Assembly (NCBI RefSeq): GCF_001684975.1
Contig: NZ_MAYH01000012.1
Coordinates: 434,001 to 498,000, forward strand
DNA length: 64,000 nt
DNA from: Chryseobacterium artocarpi
Lineage (GTDB): Bacteria; Bacteroidota; Bacteroidia; Flavobacteriales; Weeksellaceae
Direction: 5' to 3'
Each line of letters begins with the position of its first letter. Within the stretch, counting starts at the first letter, position 1. The position numbers and the translations under genes are program-made. The notes under the pieces are model-generated. The model was not told the DNA's origin. It worked only from the letters and a program-made list of their open reading frames with translations, and did no database searches. Positions 55,900 through 64,000 of this stretch are shown here, in pieces.

Positions 55900-56322
55900 T
55901 TAATTACTAGTAGAAATATATAATGTCTTTTTTCCATTATAATCTTTTACTTCAATCTTAGCAGCAATTTCCGCGAAAATAGTAGTTTGGGTATCTGTGA
56001 ATTCATGACCGTCAAGAAAAACAGTGTTGTTTTCAGGGATGTTGTATTGTCTGTTGATTTGTTCAAATGTTAGTTTGTCCATACCGCTAACATAATTTTT
56101 GTTTTTATACTCAGTAACTCCATTCGGGAAAGCAGAACTGAATTTTCTCAGATGAGTAGGAAGACTTGCAGCACTCGTATATGTTTTCGAAAAATACATA
56201 GTCTTTTTCTGGGTATCAAATAGTTCCGTTGTTCCAATAATATCACCTACAACTGCAAGTTTCTTTTGAGAAAATAAAGTTGCGGATGAAAGGATTAAAA
56301 AAGTATAGATTAGTTTTTTCAT
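55900..56322 (-). CDS. small secreted protein of unknown function
   Basis: 140 residues, signal peptide ending TLFSQ, no recognised domain. The mature part (about 120 residues) has no Cys and no membrane segment. Convergent with rarA. Nothing in the context suggests a role. Confidence 0.7.
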   Translation of the reverse strand: MKKLIYTFLILSSATLFSQKKLAVVGDIIGTTELFDTQKKTMYFSKTYTSAASLPTHLRKFSSAFPNGVTEYKNKNYVSGMDKLTFEQINRQYNIPENNTVFLDGHEFTDTQTTIFAEIAAKIEVKDYNGKKTLYISTSN

Positions 56323-56432
56323 AATCAGAATATGTAAGTGTTAAAAACGCGATAAATATAGTTATTTTTTATAAAATGTAAGTTAAATCTTAATATATTT
56401 TGAGTTTTGTTTATAGATAATGAATTTTATTA

Positions 56433-58670
56433 TCATTGTGTGTCTGAATTTTTATTATTGTTTCCTTTTTTATCAACCATATTCTTTATAATGTTTTTAA
56501 GACGTTGAAATGTGAATGAGCTTAATAATAAGATAATACCCAATACGATAAATGCGCTTATTTTTGAAATATTATCCATCTGCCAGACATCATAACCATA
56601 AAGCTTTAAAATCATAAGTCCTAATAAAGCAAATCCGATTTTATTGTATTCCTTAATTTCTCTTTTTAATCCGATATAAATAAAGATACTGGAAAGAATG
56701 GTCCATATGATGGGAAGATAGAGGATATTGAAATGATTTTTCACTTTAAAAGAACTTAGATAATCCTGAGCGGTATTTAAAACATAAGTATGATGAAGTT
56801 CGCAGCTTATCATTGTAATCAATGCTAGTGAAATAATCCAATAAGATATTTTGTATTTGTGAAATTCCGAAGTTGGAACTGTTTTTATACATATATAAAT
56901 AAATGGAATCCATTGAAGTAAATGAAATAGATAAAATCCAGAATGAAGTTTCTTGGATAAAATATCCGTAACTACAGATGAAGTAGAAACAGATATATTA
57001 ATTGTTGCTATAAAAAGGAGTAGATAAATTAAGCCATTTTGGAACTCCCCTTGAATGTTCAGTTGTTTTCTGAAAAGTAATAGAGTGAAAATATAATAAA
57101 CAGTGAATAGTAAAGCTATATTGGCAATTGCAGCCCAAGGCATATCACTCATGTGATAAGTGATTTCTAAAAGCAATGCAGTATAAATCATGGCATAGCT
57201 TACTATTGTGATCAGATTTTCTAAAAAGCTGTTGGATTCTTTTACTGCTTCTTTTTGTGTATTTTTCAACAGATACAGATTGATCCCGGTTGAAATAATA
57301 GTCACCAGACTCGTTAAAAATACAGGATTGAATATGATGCTGAGGTTTTTAGCATTAAAATACTGACACCAGGTGATAATTTGAGCAAAAATAACCAGAG
57401 GAAAAAGAAGATGAAAACATGTTTTGAAAATCTTATGTCCTGTTTTTTTCCAAAAGAAAAGTAGTAGAGTAGACTCTATTGCCCAAACGCTTGTAATAAG
57501 ATGAGTCTTAAATTGTAAAGCTACTGCTATTGTTATCAGGCTCACTGTTATTCCGGTAAAAACAGAATAAGGTATGCCGAAGTTTCTTTTTCCATACTCT
57601 TTGAAAAGTAGAAGTACATTGATTACCGCAAACGTTATAGGAAAAATAATAACAGGCTCATATTTTAATTCATTGAAAACATAGGTGATTCCTATGATGC
57701 TAGAACAATTAATCAAAACAAGCATTAAAATATCAGGCGTAGAAAGTTTACTTTTCCTGATGTAATCATGCAAAGCAAAAATGTAGAAAATGATATAACT
57801 AATACTGTAAAATGCAATACTCAGAATTTCCGGCTGTTCGGCATTCCAATAAAAAAGATAAAGGCTTGTAAAAATATAAGCTGTCCAGCCAACGCTTTTC
57901 CAGTTTTGGAGGTAAGCTACGACAAGCATTCCTATGTTTAAAAGAGTGAGGTAGATAAAAAGAAAAGGATAATTACTTTGTCCTGTACTGATCATAAGAG
58001 GAGCGGAAAAACCTCCGATTAATGAAAAGATAATGAGGACTTCACTTTTATAATAATAAGATAGAATAATAGAGATGATTGTAATTAAAGTGGTGATTGC
58101 AAAAGCTGTATTCTGGCTGAAAAGATGATACTCCCTAAAAGCAATTGTTGCTGTAAAATATAAAACTGAAATTCCGCCTCCGGTTATAATGGAAGCAAAG
58201 GTTTTGTAATTTTTCCTCAGAAAATGTCCGATGAATATAATTAATGCCCCTGTAAAAAAGCCTATTCCTGCTCTTGATGTTTCTCCGATCCAATTCTTAT
58301 CAATGGCATATTTTACAAAATAACCTATTCCAAGAACTAAAGTAAAAATACCAATGATGGTAAGTATGTTTTGCTTTAAAAAATCAAATATGGGGGTTAA
58401 CCAGTCTTTTTGAATTGTTGGCGGAATTTCTTCATCTTCATTATTTTTCAAACTGGTTTTAGATGGAGATTCTTGATGATGTACTTGTGAAGAAGTAATA
58501 GTTTCTTCTTTCGAGATTCCTTCATTTGTAATTTCTGATTGTGTAGAAGATTTTCTGATTCTGGAGTTGAGATCCGATACTTCTTTTTCAAGTTTTCTGA
58601 TTTTAGTGTTCAGATTATTGAAAATGACGGCGATGACTACAATTAATATAACAGCAATATACTCACTCAT
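56433..58670 (-). CDS. DUF2339 multi-pass membrane protein
   Basis: 745 residues. A short N-terminal helix, a coiled coil (TKIRKLEKEVSDLNSRIRK), a low-complexity linker, then about twenty hydrophobic segments from residue about 100 to the end, with the conserved YFVKYAIDKNWIGE and ITGGGISVLYFTA near the start of the membrane part, typical of DUF2339. Function unknown; no catalytic motif visible. Monocistronic. Confidence 0.87.
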   Translation of the reverse strand: MSEYIAVILIVVIAVIFNNLNTKIRKLEKEVSDLNSRIRKSSTQSEITNEGISKEETITSSQVHHQESPSKTSLKNNEDEEIPPTIQKDWLTPIFDFLKQNILTIIGIFTLVLGIGYFVKYAIDKNWIGETSRAGIGFFTGALIIFIGHFLRKNYKTFASIITGGGISVLYFTATIAFREYHLFSQNTAFAITTLITIISIILSYYYKSEVLIIFSLIGGFSAPLMISTGQSNYPFLFIYLTLLNIGMLVVAYLQNWKSVGWTAYIFTSLYLFYWNAEQPEILSIAFYSISYIIFYIFALHDYIRKSKLSTPDILMLVLINCSSIIGITYVFNELKYEPVIIFPITFAVINVLLLFKEYGKRNFGIPYSVFTGITVSLITIAVALQFKTHLITSVWAIESTLLLFFWKKTGHKIFKTCFHLLFPLVIFAQIITWCQYFNAKNLSIIFNPVFLTSLVTIISTGINLYLLKNTQKEAVKESNSFLENLITIVSYAMIYTALLLEITYHMSDMPWAAIANIALLFTVYYIFTLLLFRKQLNIQGEFQNGLIYLLLFIATINISVSTSSVVTDILSKKLHSGFYLFHLLQWIPFIYICIKTVPTSEFHKYKISYWIISLALITMISCELHHTYVLNTAQDYLSSFKVKNHFNILYLPIIWTILSSIFIYIGLKREIKEYNKIGFALLGLMILKLYGYDVWQMDNISKISAFIVLGIILLLSSFTFQRLKNIIKNMVDKKGNNNKNSDTQ

Positions 58671-58715
58671 GTTATAGTTTTTATCAAATATAAAGAATGT
58701 GTACGATATACTCCT

Positions 58716-58752
58716 AAAAAATTAGCCCGTTACAAGGTAGTAACGGGCTAAC
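58716..58752 (-). terminator. terminator of the 58781 gene
   Basis: 12-bp perfect stem TTAGCCCGTTAC / GTAACGGGCTAA, 6-nt loop; on the minus strand it is followed by TTTTTT. Confidence 0.9.
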
Positions 58753-58780
58753 GATATAGATAACTAACAATATGTTCTTA

Positions 58781-59482
58781 TTAATTGGATACTTTGTAAA
58801 TGTGGAATGAAGCAATACTTGAAGATAATAGTGTCAAAGTAACACCCGGATCTATTAATCCAAAGGTAATTCTGTCATCTTGCTGAAAAGAGTATAATGA
58901 AGTGATAGAGGTATCAGATATAGTTATACCTGCTGTTAAAATGGATACACCTGTGAATGGACGGGTGTCTATTAATGTGGATACTCCTCCTCTGGTTCTT
59001 AAGAGTCCGATACCTAAGCCTGTTGCTAGTACAGAAGCTTGCAATCCTGTTCCGTAACGGAACGAATATGTTAATGCATATACTCCGGTAGAGGGTATAA
59101 CGTATGCTGATCCAGTATTGTCAAATAAAGAAGCGCTACCTATAGTCCTCTCTGTAGAAGAGAAGTTAACAGGCTTGAAGTCTCCAAAAGCTCCTAAAGT
59201 AAGCAGGGAAACATTGCTGGTTTTTTTTGCGGCATAAATAGTTGGGTCTACCTTTGAGGCTGCGATTAACAGCTGCGGGTCTACTGTGGATACCTGAGTA
59301 GTACTCTGGTTTAATCCTAAAATCTGATACCCTGTTAGAGCTGGAGCCGCCGGAGTATCTCTTACTTTTAAAGTACCATTTACGTCAAGGGTTGCTGAAG
59401 GGGAAGCTGTGTTAATTCCGACTTGGGAAAATAACGGCAATGTAGCAAAAGCTACCATTAAGCTGTAGATTTTAGTTTTCAT
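58781..59482 (-). CDS. secreted protein with GINT motif and C1q-like beta domain
   Basis: 233 residues from ATG 59482; signal peptide ending LFSQ. The mature N-terminus VGINTASPSATLDVNGTLKV is the stereotyped start of Bacteroidota surface or fibre proteins. The C-terminal 120 residues (YVIPSTGVYALTYSFRYG, DDRITFGL, ending FHIYKVSN) look like a C1q/TNF-type jelly roll. No T9SS domain. Surface binding role inferred. Confidence 0.75.
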   Translation of the reverse strand: MKTKIYSLMVAFATLPLFSQVGINTASPSATLDVNGTLKVRDTPAAPALTGYQILGLNQSTTQVSTVDPQLLIAASKVDPTIYAAKKTSNVSLLTLGAFGDFKPVNFSSTERTIGSASLFDNTGSAYVIPSTGVYALTYSFRYGTGLQASVLATGLGIGLLRTRGGVSTLIDTRPFTGVSILTAGITISDTSITSLYSFQQDDRITFGLIDPGVTLTLLSSSIASFHIYKVSN

Positions 59483-59713
59483 GATCAAGATTTTAATTTA
59501 GTTAAGCAAATATACAATAAAAAATATACCCACCATTGTGAATTGTTTAAATTTAATGTTAATATGATGAAATATATTTAAACATATGTTTGTATTTTAA
59601 TCCATTTTGTGAAATAATTTAAATACGGTTTTTGAATTTTTAATCACTATATGGTGGGTAACAGTATTGATATCAGGCGAATGTCACTTTTGTGTGTATT
59701 ATTTTTAAGCATA

Positions 59714-59747
59714 AAAAAAACACTGTATGTCTAACAGTGTTTTTTTG
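59714..59747. terminator. terminator after pheA
   Basis: Stem AAAACACTGT / ACAGTGTTTT extended by A and T runs on both sides, so it may act on both strands. The remaining 59489-59713 is AT-rich with nothing recognised. Confidence 0.85.
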
Positions 59748-59765
59748 AGTTATTATTTAAGGTAT

Positions 59766-60614
59766 TTAGCTTTCTAGTAAAAATTCTTTATAATTTCCAA
59801 GAAAATCAACATTTGCATTAATAGATTTAAGCTCTTTTAGTGCGTTTTCATGGAGTACATCATGCCAAGGTCCCTCTACATTGATGAAAAAAAAGTAGTT
59901 TCCGAGCCCTGTTTTTAAAGTCCTCGATTCAATTTTACTAAGATTCATCTTTCTCCATGCAAAAACAGACAGTACCTGGTGTAATCCTCCAGGATGATCT
60001 TCAGGAAGTGTAACCAGCATTCCGGATTTCTCACCTAAAGTTTCAAGGCGGCTGTTATCATATTTATTCTGTTGCTTTGAAATGATAATAAATCGTGTGT
60101 GGTTCTGCTCAAAATCCTGAATATTCCGGCTAATGATATTTAATCCATATAAATTAGCAGCAAATTGATTGGCTACTGCAGCAATTTTAAGATCTTTATT
60201 CTCCGAAACATATTTAGCCGCAGCCGCAGTTGATGAAAAATCCTGTTTGGGAATATTCTTATAATGACTATCTAAAAAATGGAAACTCTGCGCCAGTGCC
60301 TGTGGATGCGAGTAAATTCTTTCAATATCCTCAACAGAATTTTCGGGATGTATCATCAGGTGATGGGCGATAGGCATTACTGCTTCTGCTTCAATTTTAA
60401 TGGAAGGAGTTTTATATAAATAATCGAGGGTCATCGAAACAGTTCCTTCAATAGAATTTTCCAAAGGAACAACAGCTTTTGCTACTTCTCCATTTTCTAC
60501 GGCGTTAAAACAGTCTAATATACTTGCTTGTGGTAATATTTCTTCATCAGGAAAAAGTTGTGCAGTAGCAAGCTGTGTAAAGCTCGCGTGAGGTCCCAAA
60601 AATGCAATCTTCAT
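59766..60614 (-). CDS. pheA: prephenate dehydratase
   Basis: 282 residues. Converts prephenate to phenylpyruvate in phenylalanine synthesis. Catalytic domain with FLGPHASFTQLA, VPLENSIEGTVS, SHPQALAQ and the Thr of NHTRFIIIS; C-terminal ACT domain with HPGGLHQVL and SKIESRTLK (the phenylalanine-binding ESR). No chorismate mutase fusion, unlike enterobacterial PheA. Confidence 0.97.
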   Translation of the reverse strand: MKIAFLGPHASFTQLATAQLFPDEEILPQASILDCFNAVENGEVAKAVVPLENSIEGTVSMTLDYLYKTPSIKIEAEAVMPIAHHLMIHPENSVEDIERIYSHPQALAQSFHFLDSHYKNIPKQDFSSTAAAAKYVSENKDLKIAAVANQFAANLYGLNIISRNIQDFEQNHTRFIIISKQQNKYDNSRLETLGEKSGMLVTLPEDHPGGLHQVLSVFAWRKMNLSKIESRTLKTGLGNYFFFINVEGPWHDVLHENALKELKSINANVDFLGNYKEFLLES

Positions 60615-60736
60615 AATATTAATATATAAGGTATCGTTGTATAACAGTGCAAAGGTGCGAATTAATTCACAAATAGAGCTAAAGTTTTAATTGTGGCAAT
60701 AATTAAGTTGAACCAAAATTTCTTTCTCTTTTCTTA

Positions 60737-61162
60737 TTATAAACTATCTGTTGTTTTGTTCCAGTGTGATTCAATCAATTCCATTAAAAAGTCTGGGCAC
60801 TTAATTACTTTATTGGTTTGCGCATCTAAAAAGAATAGAGTAGTGGATGCTTCTGTAATTTTAATATGCTCTTCATTGTAAATTTCATATTCAAATTCAA
60901 TTCTCACACCCGGAATTTTTTTGACATAAGTATGGATTTCTAATTTTTGATCATACAAAGCTGGACGAATATACTTAATTTTGTACTCCGAAACCGGCAG
61001 CCAAATTCCTTGGTTTTCAATTTCATCGTATGAAATTCCTATGCTTCGGAAGAGCTCAACCCTGCCAACTTCAAAGTACTCAGCGTAGTTACCGTAGTAT
61101 ACATATTTCATAGGGTCGGTTTCTGCGTAACGTACTCTTATTGAGTGTGTTGTGTGTATCAT
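60737..61162 (-). CDS. YbgC-type acyl-CoA thioesterase
   Basis: 141 residues from ATG 61162. Hotdog fold with VRYAETDPMKYVYYGNYAEY (Asp of the 4HBT motif), FEVGRVELFRSIG and the strand TTLFFLDA. It hydrolyses short acyl-CoA or acyl-ACP thioesters. Seven more codons from ATG 61183 are open, but that ATG is directly at a perfect -7 element and would fall at or before the start of the transcript. Divergent from dnaA. Confidence 0.88.
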   Translation of the reverse strand: MIHTTHSIRVRYAETDPMKYVYYGNYAEYFEVGRVELFRSIGISYDEIENQGIWLPVSEYKIKYIRPALYDQKLEIHTYVKKIPGVRIEFEYEIYNEEHIKITEASTTLFFLDAQTNKVIKCPDFLMELIESHWNKTTDSL

Positions 61163-61184
61163 TTTAGGTCTTAAATTATACATA

Positions 61185-61192
61185 CAAATATA
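61185..61192 (-). promoter_or_regulatory. -7 element of the thioesterase gene, decides its start
   Basis: TATATTTG on the minus strand; ATG 61183 is 1 nt away, ATG 61162 is 22 nt away. Confidence 0.55.
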
Positions 61193-61297
61193 TTTTTAAA
61201 TAATCAATACCCGCAATATTTTTTTTTAAAAAGAAAATATTGGACCTTTGTCTCCCTTCTAAAAACAGTACAAACAAAGAATAATCAGGGCATAAAA

Positions 61298-62752
61298 ATG
61301 GATGACAATTTAATGATGATATGGCAGAAGTGCCTTCAGTTTATGCGCGATAACTTGAACGCAGCTGAAGATAATTCTGACCTGAAAAAACTTGAAAAAT
61401 CTTTCGATATGTTATTTGATAAGGTGCAGCCTCTTTCATTAGTGGCAAACAACCTTACACTTATCGTACCGAGCGATTTTTACAAGGAATATATTGAGGA
61501 TAATTACTTGTCCCTGCTTTCTGCTGCCCTGAAGAAAAATGTAGGAAAAGGAGTTAAATTATGGTATTCTGTAATGGAAAACAGACCGAAAGGTGAAGAA
61601 AAACCAGTTACCATGAACATGAAGGGACAAAGCGTTCCTACTCCAAAAACACAGGAAACGATGCCACAAGGATTCTCAGCTAATATTGTAAACCCTTTTG
61701 TGGTTCCTGGAATTAGAAAAGTAAATATTGATTCAAACCTTAAACCAGACTATTCTTTTGATAGCTACGTAGAAGGTGAAAGTAATAAATTTGCAGCGAC
61801 AGTAGCAAGATCTATTGCTAAAAGACCTGGAGCTACAGCATTCAACCCATTATTCTTATATGGTGGATATGGAGTAGGAAAAACTCACCTTGGACAGGCA
61901 GTTGGTCTTGAAGTAAAAAACCAGTTTCCTGATAAAGTAGTTCTTTACTTATCTTCAGAAAAATTTATTCAGCAATTTATTTCAGCTGCAAAAGCGCATA
62001 AACAAACTGAATTTGCTAATTTCTATCAGATGGTAGATGTATTGATTATCGATGATATTCAATTCTTATCTGGAAAATCAGCGACTCAGGATAGCTTCTT
62101 CCACATTTTTGATCACCTGCATCAAAACGGAAAACAAATTATCCTTACTTCAGATAAAGCACCTGCTGATATTATGGATATTCAGGACAGAATTGTTTCT
62201 CGTTTCAAATGGGGACTTTCTGCAGAAATCAAATCACCGGACTTATCCACAAGAAGACAGATCATTGAAGATAAATTAAGCAGAGACGGGATTGTTCTTC
62301 CGGGAGATATGCTTGATTTCCTTGCTGCTGAAGCAAAAACCAATGTAAGAGAACTTATAGGGGTGATCAACTCTGTAATTGCTTATTCTACAGTTTATAA
62401 GAGAGATTTAAGTCTTGAGTTATTAAAAGAAACGATCAACAGAATTGCTGCTAACCAAAAGAAGGTTATCAATATTCCTTACATTCAGGAAGTGGTATGC
62501 GATTATTTCGGGATCAAAAAAGAGCAGCTTTTATCCAAAACAAGGAAAAGAGAAATTGCTTTACCAAGACAGCTTGCAATGTATTTCTCAAAAGAGTTTA
62601 CGAACTCTACATTCACTAAGATCGGTGAAGAAATGGGAGGAAAAGATCACTCTACAGTAATGTATGCTTGTGATACCATTAAAGATGTATCTAAAATTGA
62701 TAAAGAAATCAAAAAATACGTTAAGGATCTTACAGAAAGAATCAAGCAGTAG
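61298..62752 (+). CDS. dnaA: chromosomal replication initiator DnaA
   Basis: 484 residues. Domain I (1-90, IWQKCLQFMRDNL), variable linker, AAA+ domain III with Walker A GGYGVGKTH (about 188-196), Walker B VLIIDDIQF (about 248-256) and sensor ILTSDKAP, and domain IV with the DnaA-box recognition motif KDHSTVMYA (about 448). Normal length and intact. No cluster of DnaA boxes was seen around it, so the origin is probably elsewhere. Confidence 0.98.
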   Translation: MDDNLMMIWQKCLQFMRDNLNAAEDNSDLKKLEKSFDMLFDKVQPLSLVANNLTLIVPSDFYKEYIEDNYLSLLSAALKKNVGKGVKLWYSVMENRPKGEEKPVTMNMKGQSVPTPKTQETMPQGFSANIVNPFVVPGIRKVNIDSNLKPDYSFDSYVEGESNKFAATVARSIAKRPGATAFNPLFLYGGYGVGKTHLGQAVGLEVKNQFPDKVVLYLSSEKFIQQFISAAKAHKQTEFANFYQMVDVLIIDDIQFLSGKSATQDSFFHIFDHLHQNGKQIILTSDKAPADIMDIQDRIVSRFKWGLSAEIKSPDLSTRRQIIEDKLSRDGIVLPGDMLDFLAAEAKTNVRELIGVINSVIAYSTVYKRDLSLELLKETINRIAANQKKVINIPYIQEVVCDYFGIKKEQLLSKTRKREIALPRQLAMYFSKEFTNSTFTKIGEEMGGKDHSTVMYACDTIKDVSKIDKEIKKYVKDLTERIKQ

Positions 62753-62853
62753 TATATCTTAAGCCAAAATAATTTAAAATGGAGAATAGTAGTATTCTTC
62801 ATTTTTTATTTAGTTTTGTGACAGAAACAGATATTTATTTTAAATACCAGACT

Positions 62854-63303
62854 ATGAAAATCCTGATGGTTTGCCTTGGAAACATATGCAGAAGCCCTTT
62901 GGCAGAAGGAATAATGAAAACAAAAGTACCGGAAAACTTTGTTGTAGATTCTGCTGGAACTATTTCATTGCATGAAGGAGAGCATCCAGATAAAAGAGCT
63001 GTTAAAACGGCAGCTAACCATAATATTGATATCTCCAGACAGAAATCAAGACCTATCAAGAGAATAGATTTTGAAAACTTTGATAGAATTTATTGTATGG
63101 ATATCAGTGTATTTGAAGACGTAATTTCTAAAGCTAAAAATGAAGAGGAACGTCAAAAAATATCATTGTTTCTGGAGGAATTGGGAGGTGATAAAAATGT
63201 TGAGGTTCCAGACCCGTATTGGGGAGGTATGAAAGATTTTGAAGAGGTTTTTCAACTTTTGGATAAAGGATGTGATGCCATTAAAAAACAAATCATAACA
63301 TAA
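62854..63303 (+). CDS. low-molecular-weight protein-tyrosine phosphatase
   Basis: 149 residues from ATG 62854. P-loop CLGNICRSP (Cys7, Arg13, Ser14) at the N-terminus and the general acid Asp in VPDPYWGG. The frame is open 25 codons further up from an ATG (62779) but those residues are not part of the family, in which the P-loop lies at residues 7-14. Some members act on tyrosine-phosphorylated exopolysaccharide kinases; none are here. Confidence 0.92.
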   Translation: MKILMVCLGNICRSPLAEGIMKTKVPENFVVDSAGTISLHEGEHPDKRAVKTAANHNIDISRQKSRPIKRIDFENFDRIYCMDISVFEDVISKAKNEEERQKISLFLEELGGDKNVEVPDPYWGGMKDFEEVFQLLDKGCDAIKKQIIT

Positions 63304-63403
63304 ATAGTCATAAGAAAAATACTTTTAGTAAACTTTTAAGATAATAAATCTGAAGAAATATTTCGACCCACTTCATTAAACGAAAGAATTAAAAAATAAA
63401 ACA

Positions 63404-64000
63404 ATGCTTTTTTTACTCCCTGCTTACTTATCAGAAAATACTTCTATCACTCATTTTGCACCGGTAATAAAGGAATATATCATGCAAACTGATTACTTCT
63501 TCGTGGAAAATGAAAAAACAGCCAGAAAAGTGGTTAAATTTTTCGCTCCCGAAAAAAAACAGGCAGATTTGAAATTGTTTCTATTAGATAAGTACACAGA
63601 AAATGCAGATATCAAAGAAGCTCAACAATTAATGTTGAAAGGACAGGACTTTGGATTGCTTTCTGAAGCTGGATTACCGTGTATCGCAGACCCTGGAAAT
63701 CTGATGGTAAAATGGTGTCATGAAAAAAACATCAGAGTAATTCCTATTTCCGGACCGTCGTCTATTATTCTTGCTTTGATTTCCAGTGGTTTCAATGGAC
63801 AGGAATTTACATTTCACGGTTATCTCCCGATTGATAAAGGAGAAAAAAAGAAGCAGATTCAGCATTTAGAAAGTTTGGTTCAAAAAACGGGATATTCACA
63901 GATTTTTATGGAAACTCCATACAGAAACAATCAGCTTATCGAAGATCTTACCAAGTTCTTATCGCCTAATACAAAGCTTTGTATAGCAGCAAATATCAAT
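63404..64000 (+). CDS. tetrapyrrole-methylase-family SAM methyltransferase (RsmI-like), 3' part cut off
   Basis: 199 codons from ATG 63404 to the window edge without a stop. It starts MLFLLPAYLSE and contains GLLSEAGLPCIADPG (the family's SDAGxPxxxDPG), the loop ISGPSSIILALISSGF and HGYLP, as in RsmI 2'-O-methyltransferases of 16S rRNA position 1402. The N-terminus is shorter and diverged from canonical RsmI, as in a Bacteroidota side branch, so the rRNA target is uncertain. The gap before it (63304-63403) has no other feature. Confidence 0.87.
   Translation, partial: MLFLLPAYLSENTSITHFAPVIKEYIMQTDYFFVENEKTARKVVKFFAPEKKQADLKLFLLDKYTENADIKEAQQLMLKGQDFGLLSEAGLPCIADPGNLMVKWCHEKNIRVIPISGPSSIILALISSGFNGQEFTFHGYLPIDKGEKKKQIQHLESLVQKTGYSQIFMETPYRNNQLIEDLTKFLSPNTKLCIAANIN

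Noticed and set aside
62243..62251. Perfect DnaA box TTATCCACA, possible oriC
   Set aside because: It is a single box inside the dnaA coding region (codons for Leu-Ser-Thr); no cluster of boxes or AT-rich unwinding region was found with it.

Overview
The window looks like a chromosomal segment of a flavobacterium of the Chryseobacterium type (Weeksellaceae, Bacteroidota). The evidence is low GC, Bacteroidota -7 promoter elements (TAnnTTTG), almost no Shine-Dalgarno sequences, many secreted proteins whose signal peptides end in AQ, GLPGLI and T9SS proteins, an SDR-type threonine dehydrogenase, DUF6443 Rhs proteins and a short Cys-rich GG-leader peptide. No rRNA, tRNA, CRISPR array or insertion sequence was found.

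Layout. 1-13.8 kb: a truncated cydA, gyrB, a candidate tiny transcription unit (4.5-4.75 kb), a pair of DUF3857/transglutaminase-like proteins (the second without the catalytic Cys), a DUF3298 lipoprotein, a lipid-kinase-like gene, dctA and ggt. 14.1-28.2 kb: the accessory region. An operon encodes a T9SS cargo protein, two large Rhs-type proteins that resemble a cocoon split over two genes, a C-terminal toxin-like tip and a small membrane protein that may be its immunity factor. It is followed by an XRE regulator pseudogene and three promoterless orphan Rhs tips. Each tip repeats the Rhs junction, carries a HExxH-like or HExxxH motif and is followed by its own small lipoprotein. This looks like a polymorphic-toxin array in which tips could be swapped; one tip is broken by a 13-bp tandem duplication.

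28.5-38.9 kb is mostly housekeeping: threonine dehydrogenase, a KAS III-like enzyme, ubiE/menG next to porT (T9SS), a coiled-coil gene with zapA, a structured RNA that fits flavobacterial 6S RNA, RNase Y and an MFS transporter. 39-43 kb holds a six-Cys GG-leader peptide gene, a YeiH exporter with a 13-copy heptamer repeat upstream, a LysR regulator and a CLC-F-type channel behind a fluoride riboswitch. Two copies of a roughly 100-bp GGGCTTTAGCCC palindromic repeat lie in this part.

43-64 kb: GLPGLI protein, thioesterases, ArsC-like protein, an idi-gcvT group, HAD phosphatase, hydroxyacid dehydrogenase, mscL, nnr, isochorismatase-like protein, an lgt with an extra periplasmic domain, yidD, rarA, DUF2339 protein, pheA, dnaA, a low-molecular-weight phosphatase and a truncated tetrapyrrole-methylase-family gene. 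Several genes (9686, 41492, 47868, 54472) have a -7 element only 4-7 nt before the start codon and are probably leaderless; several others start with TTG.
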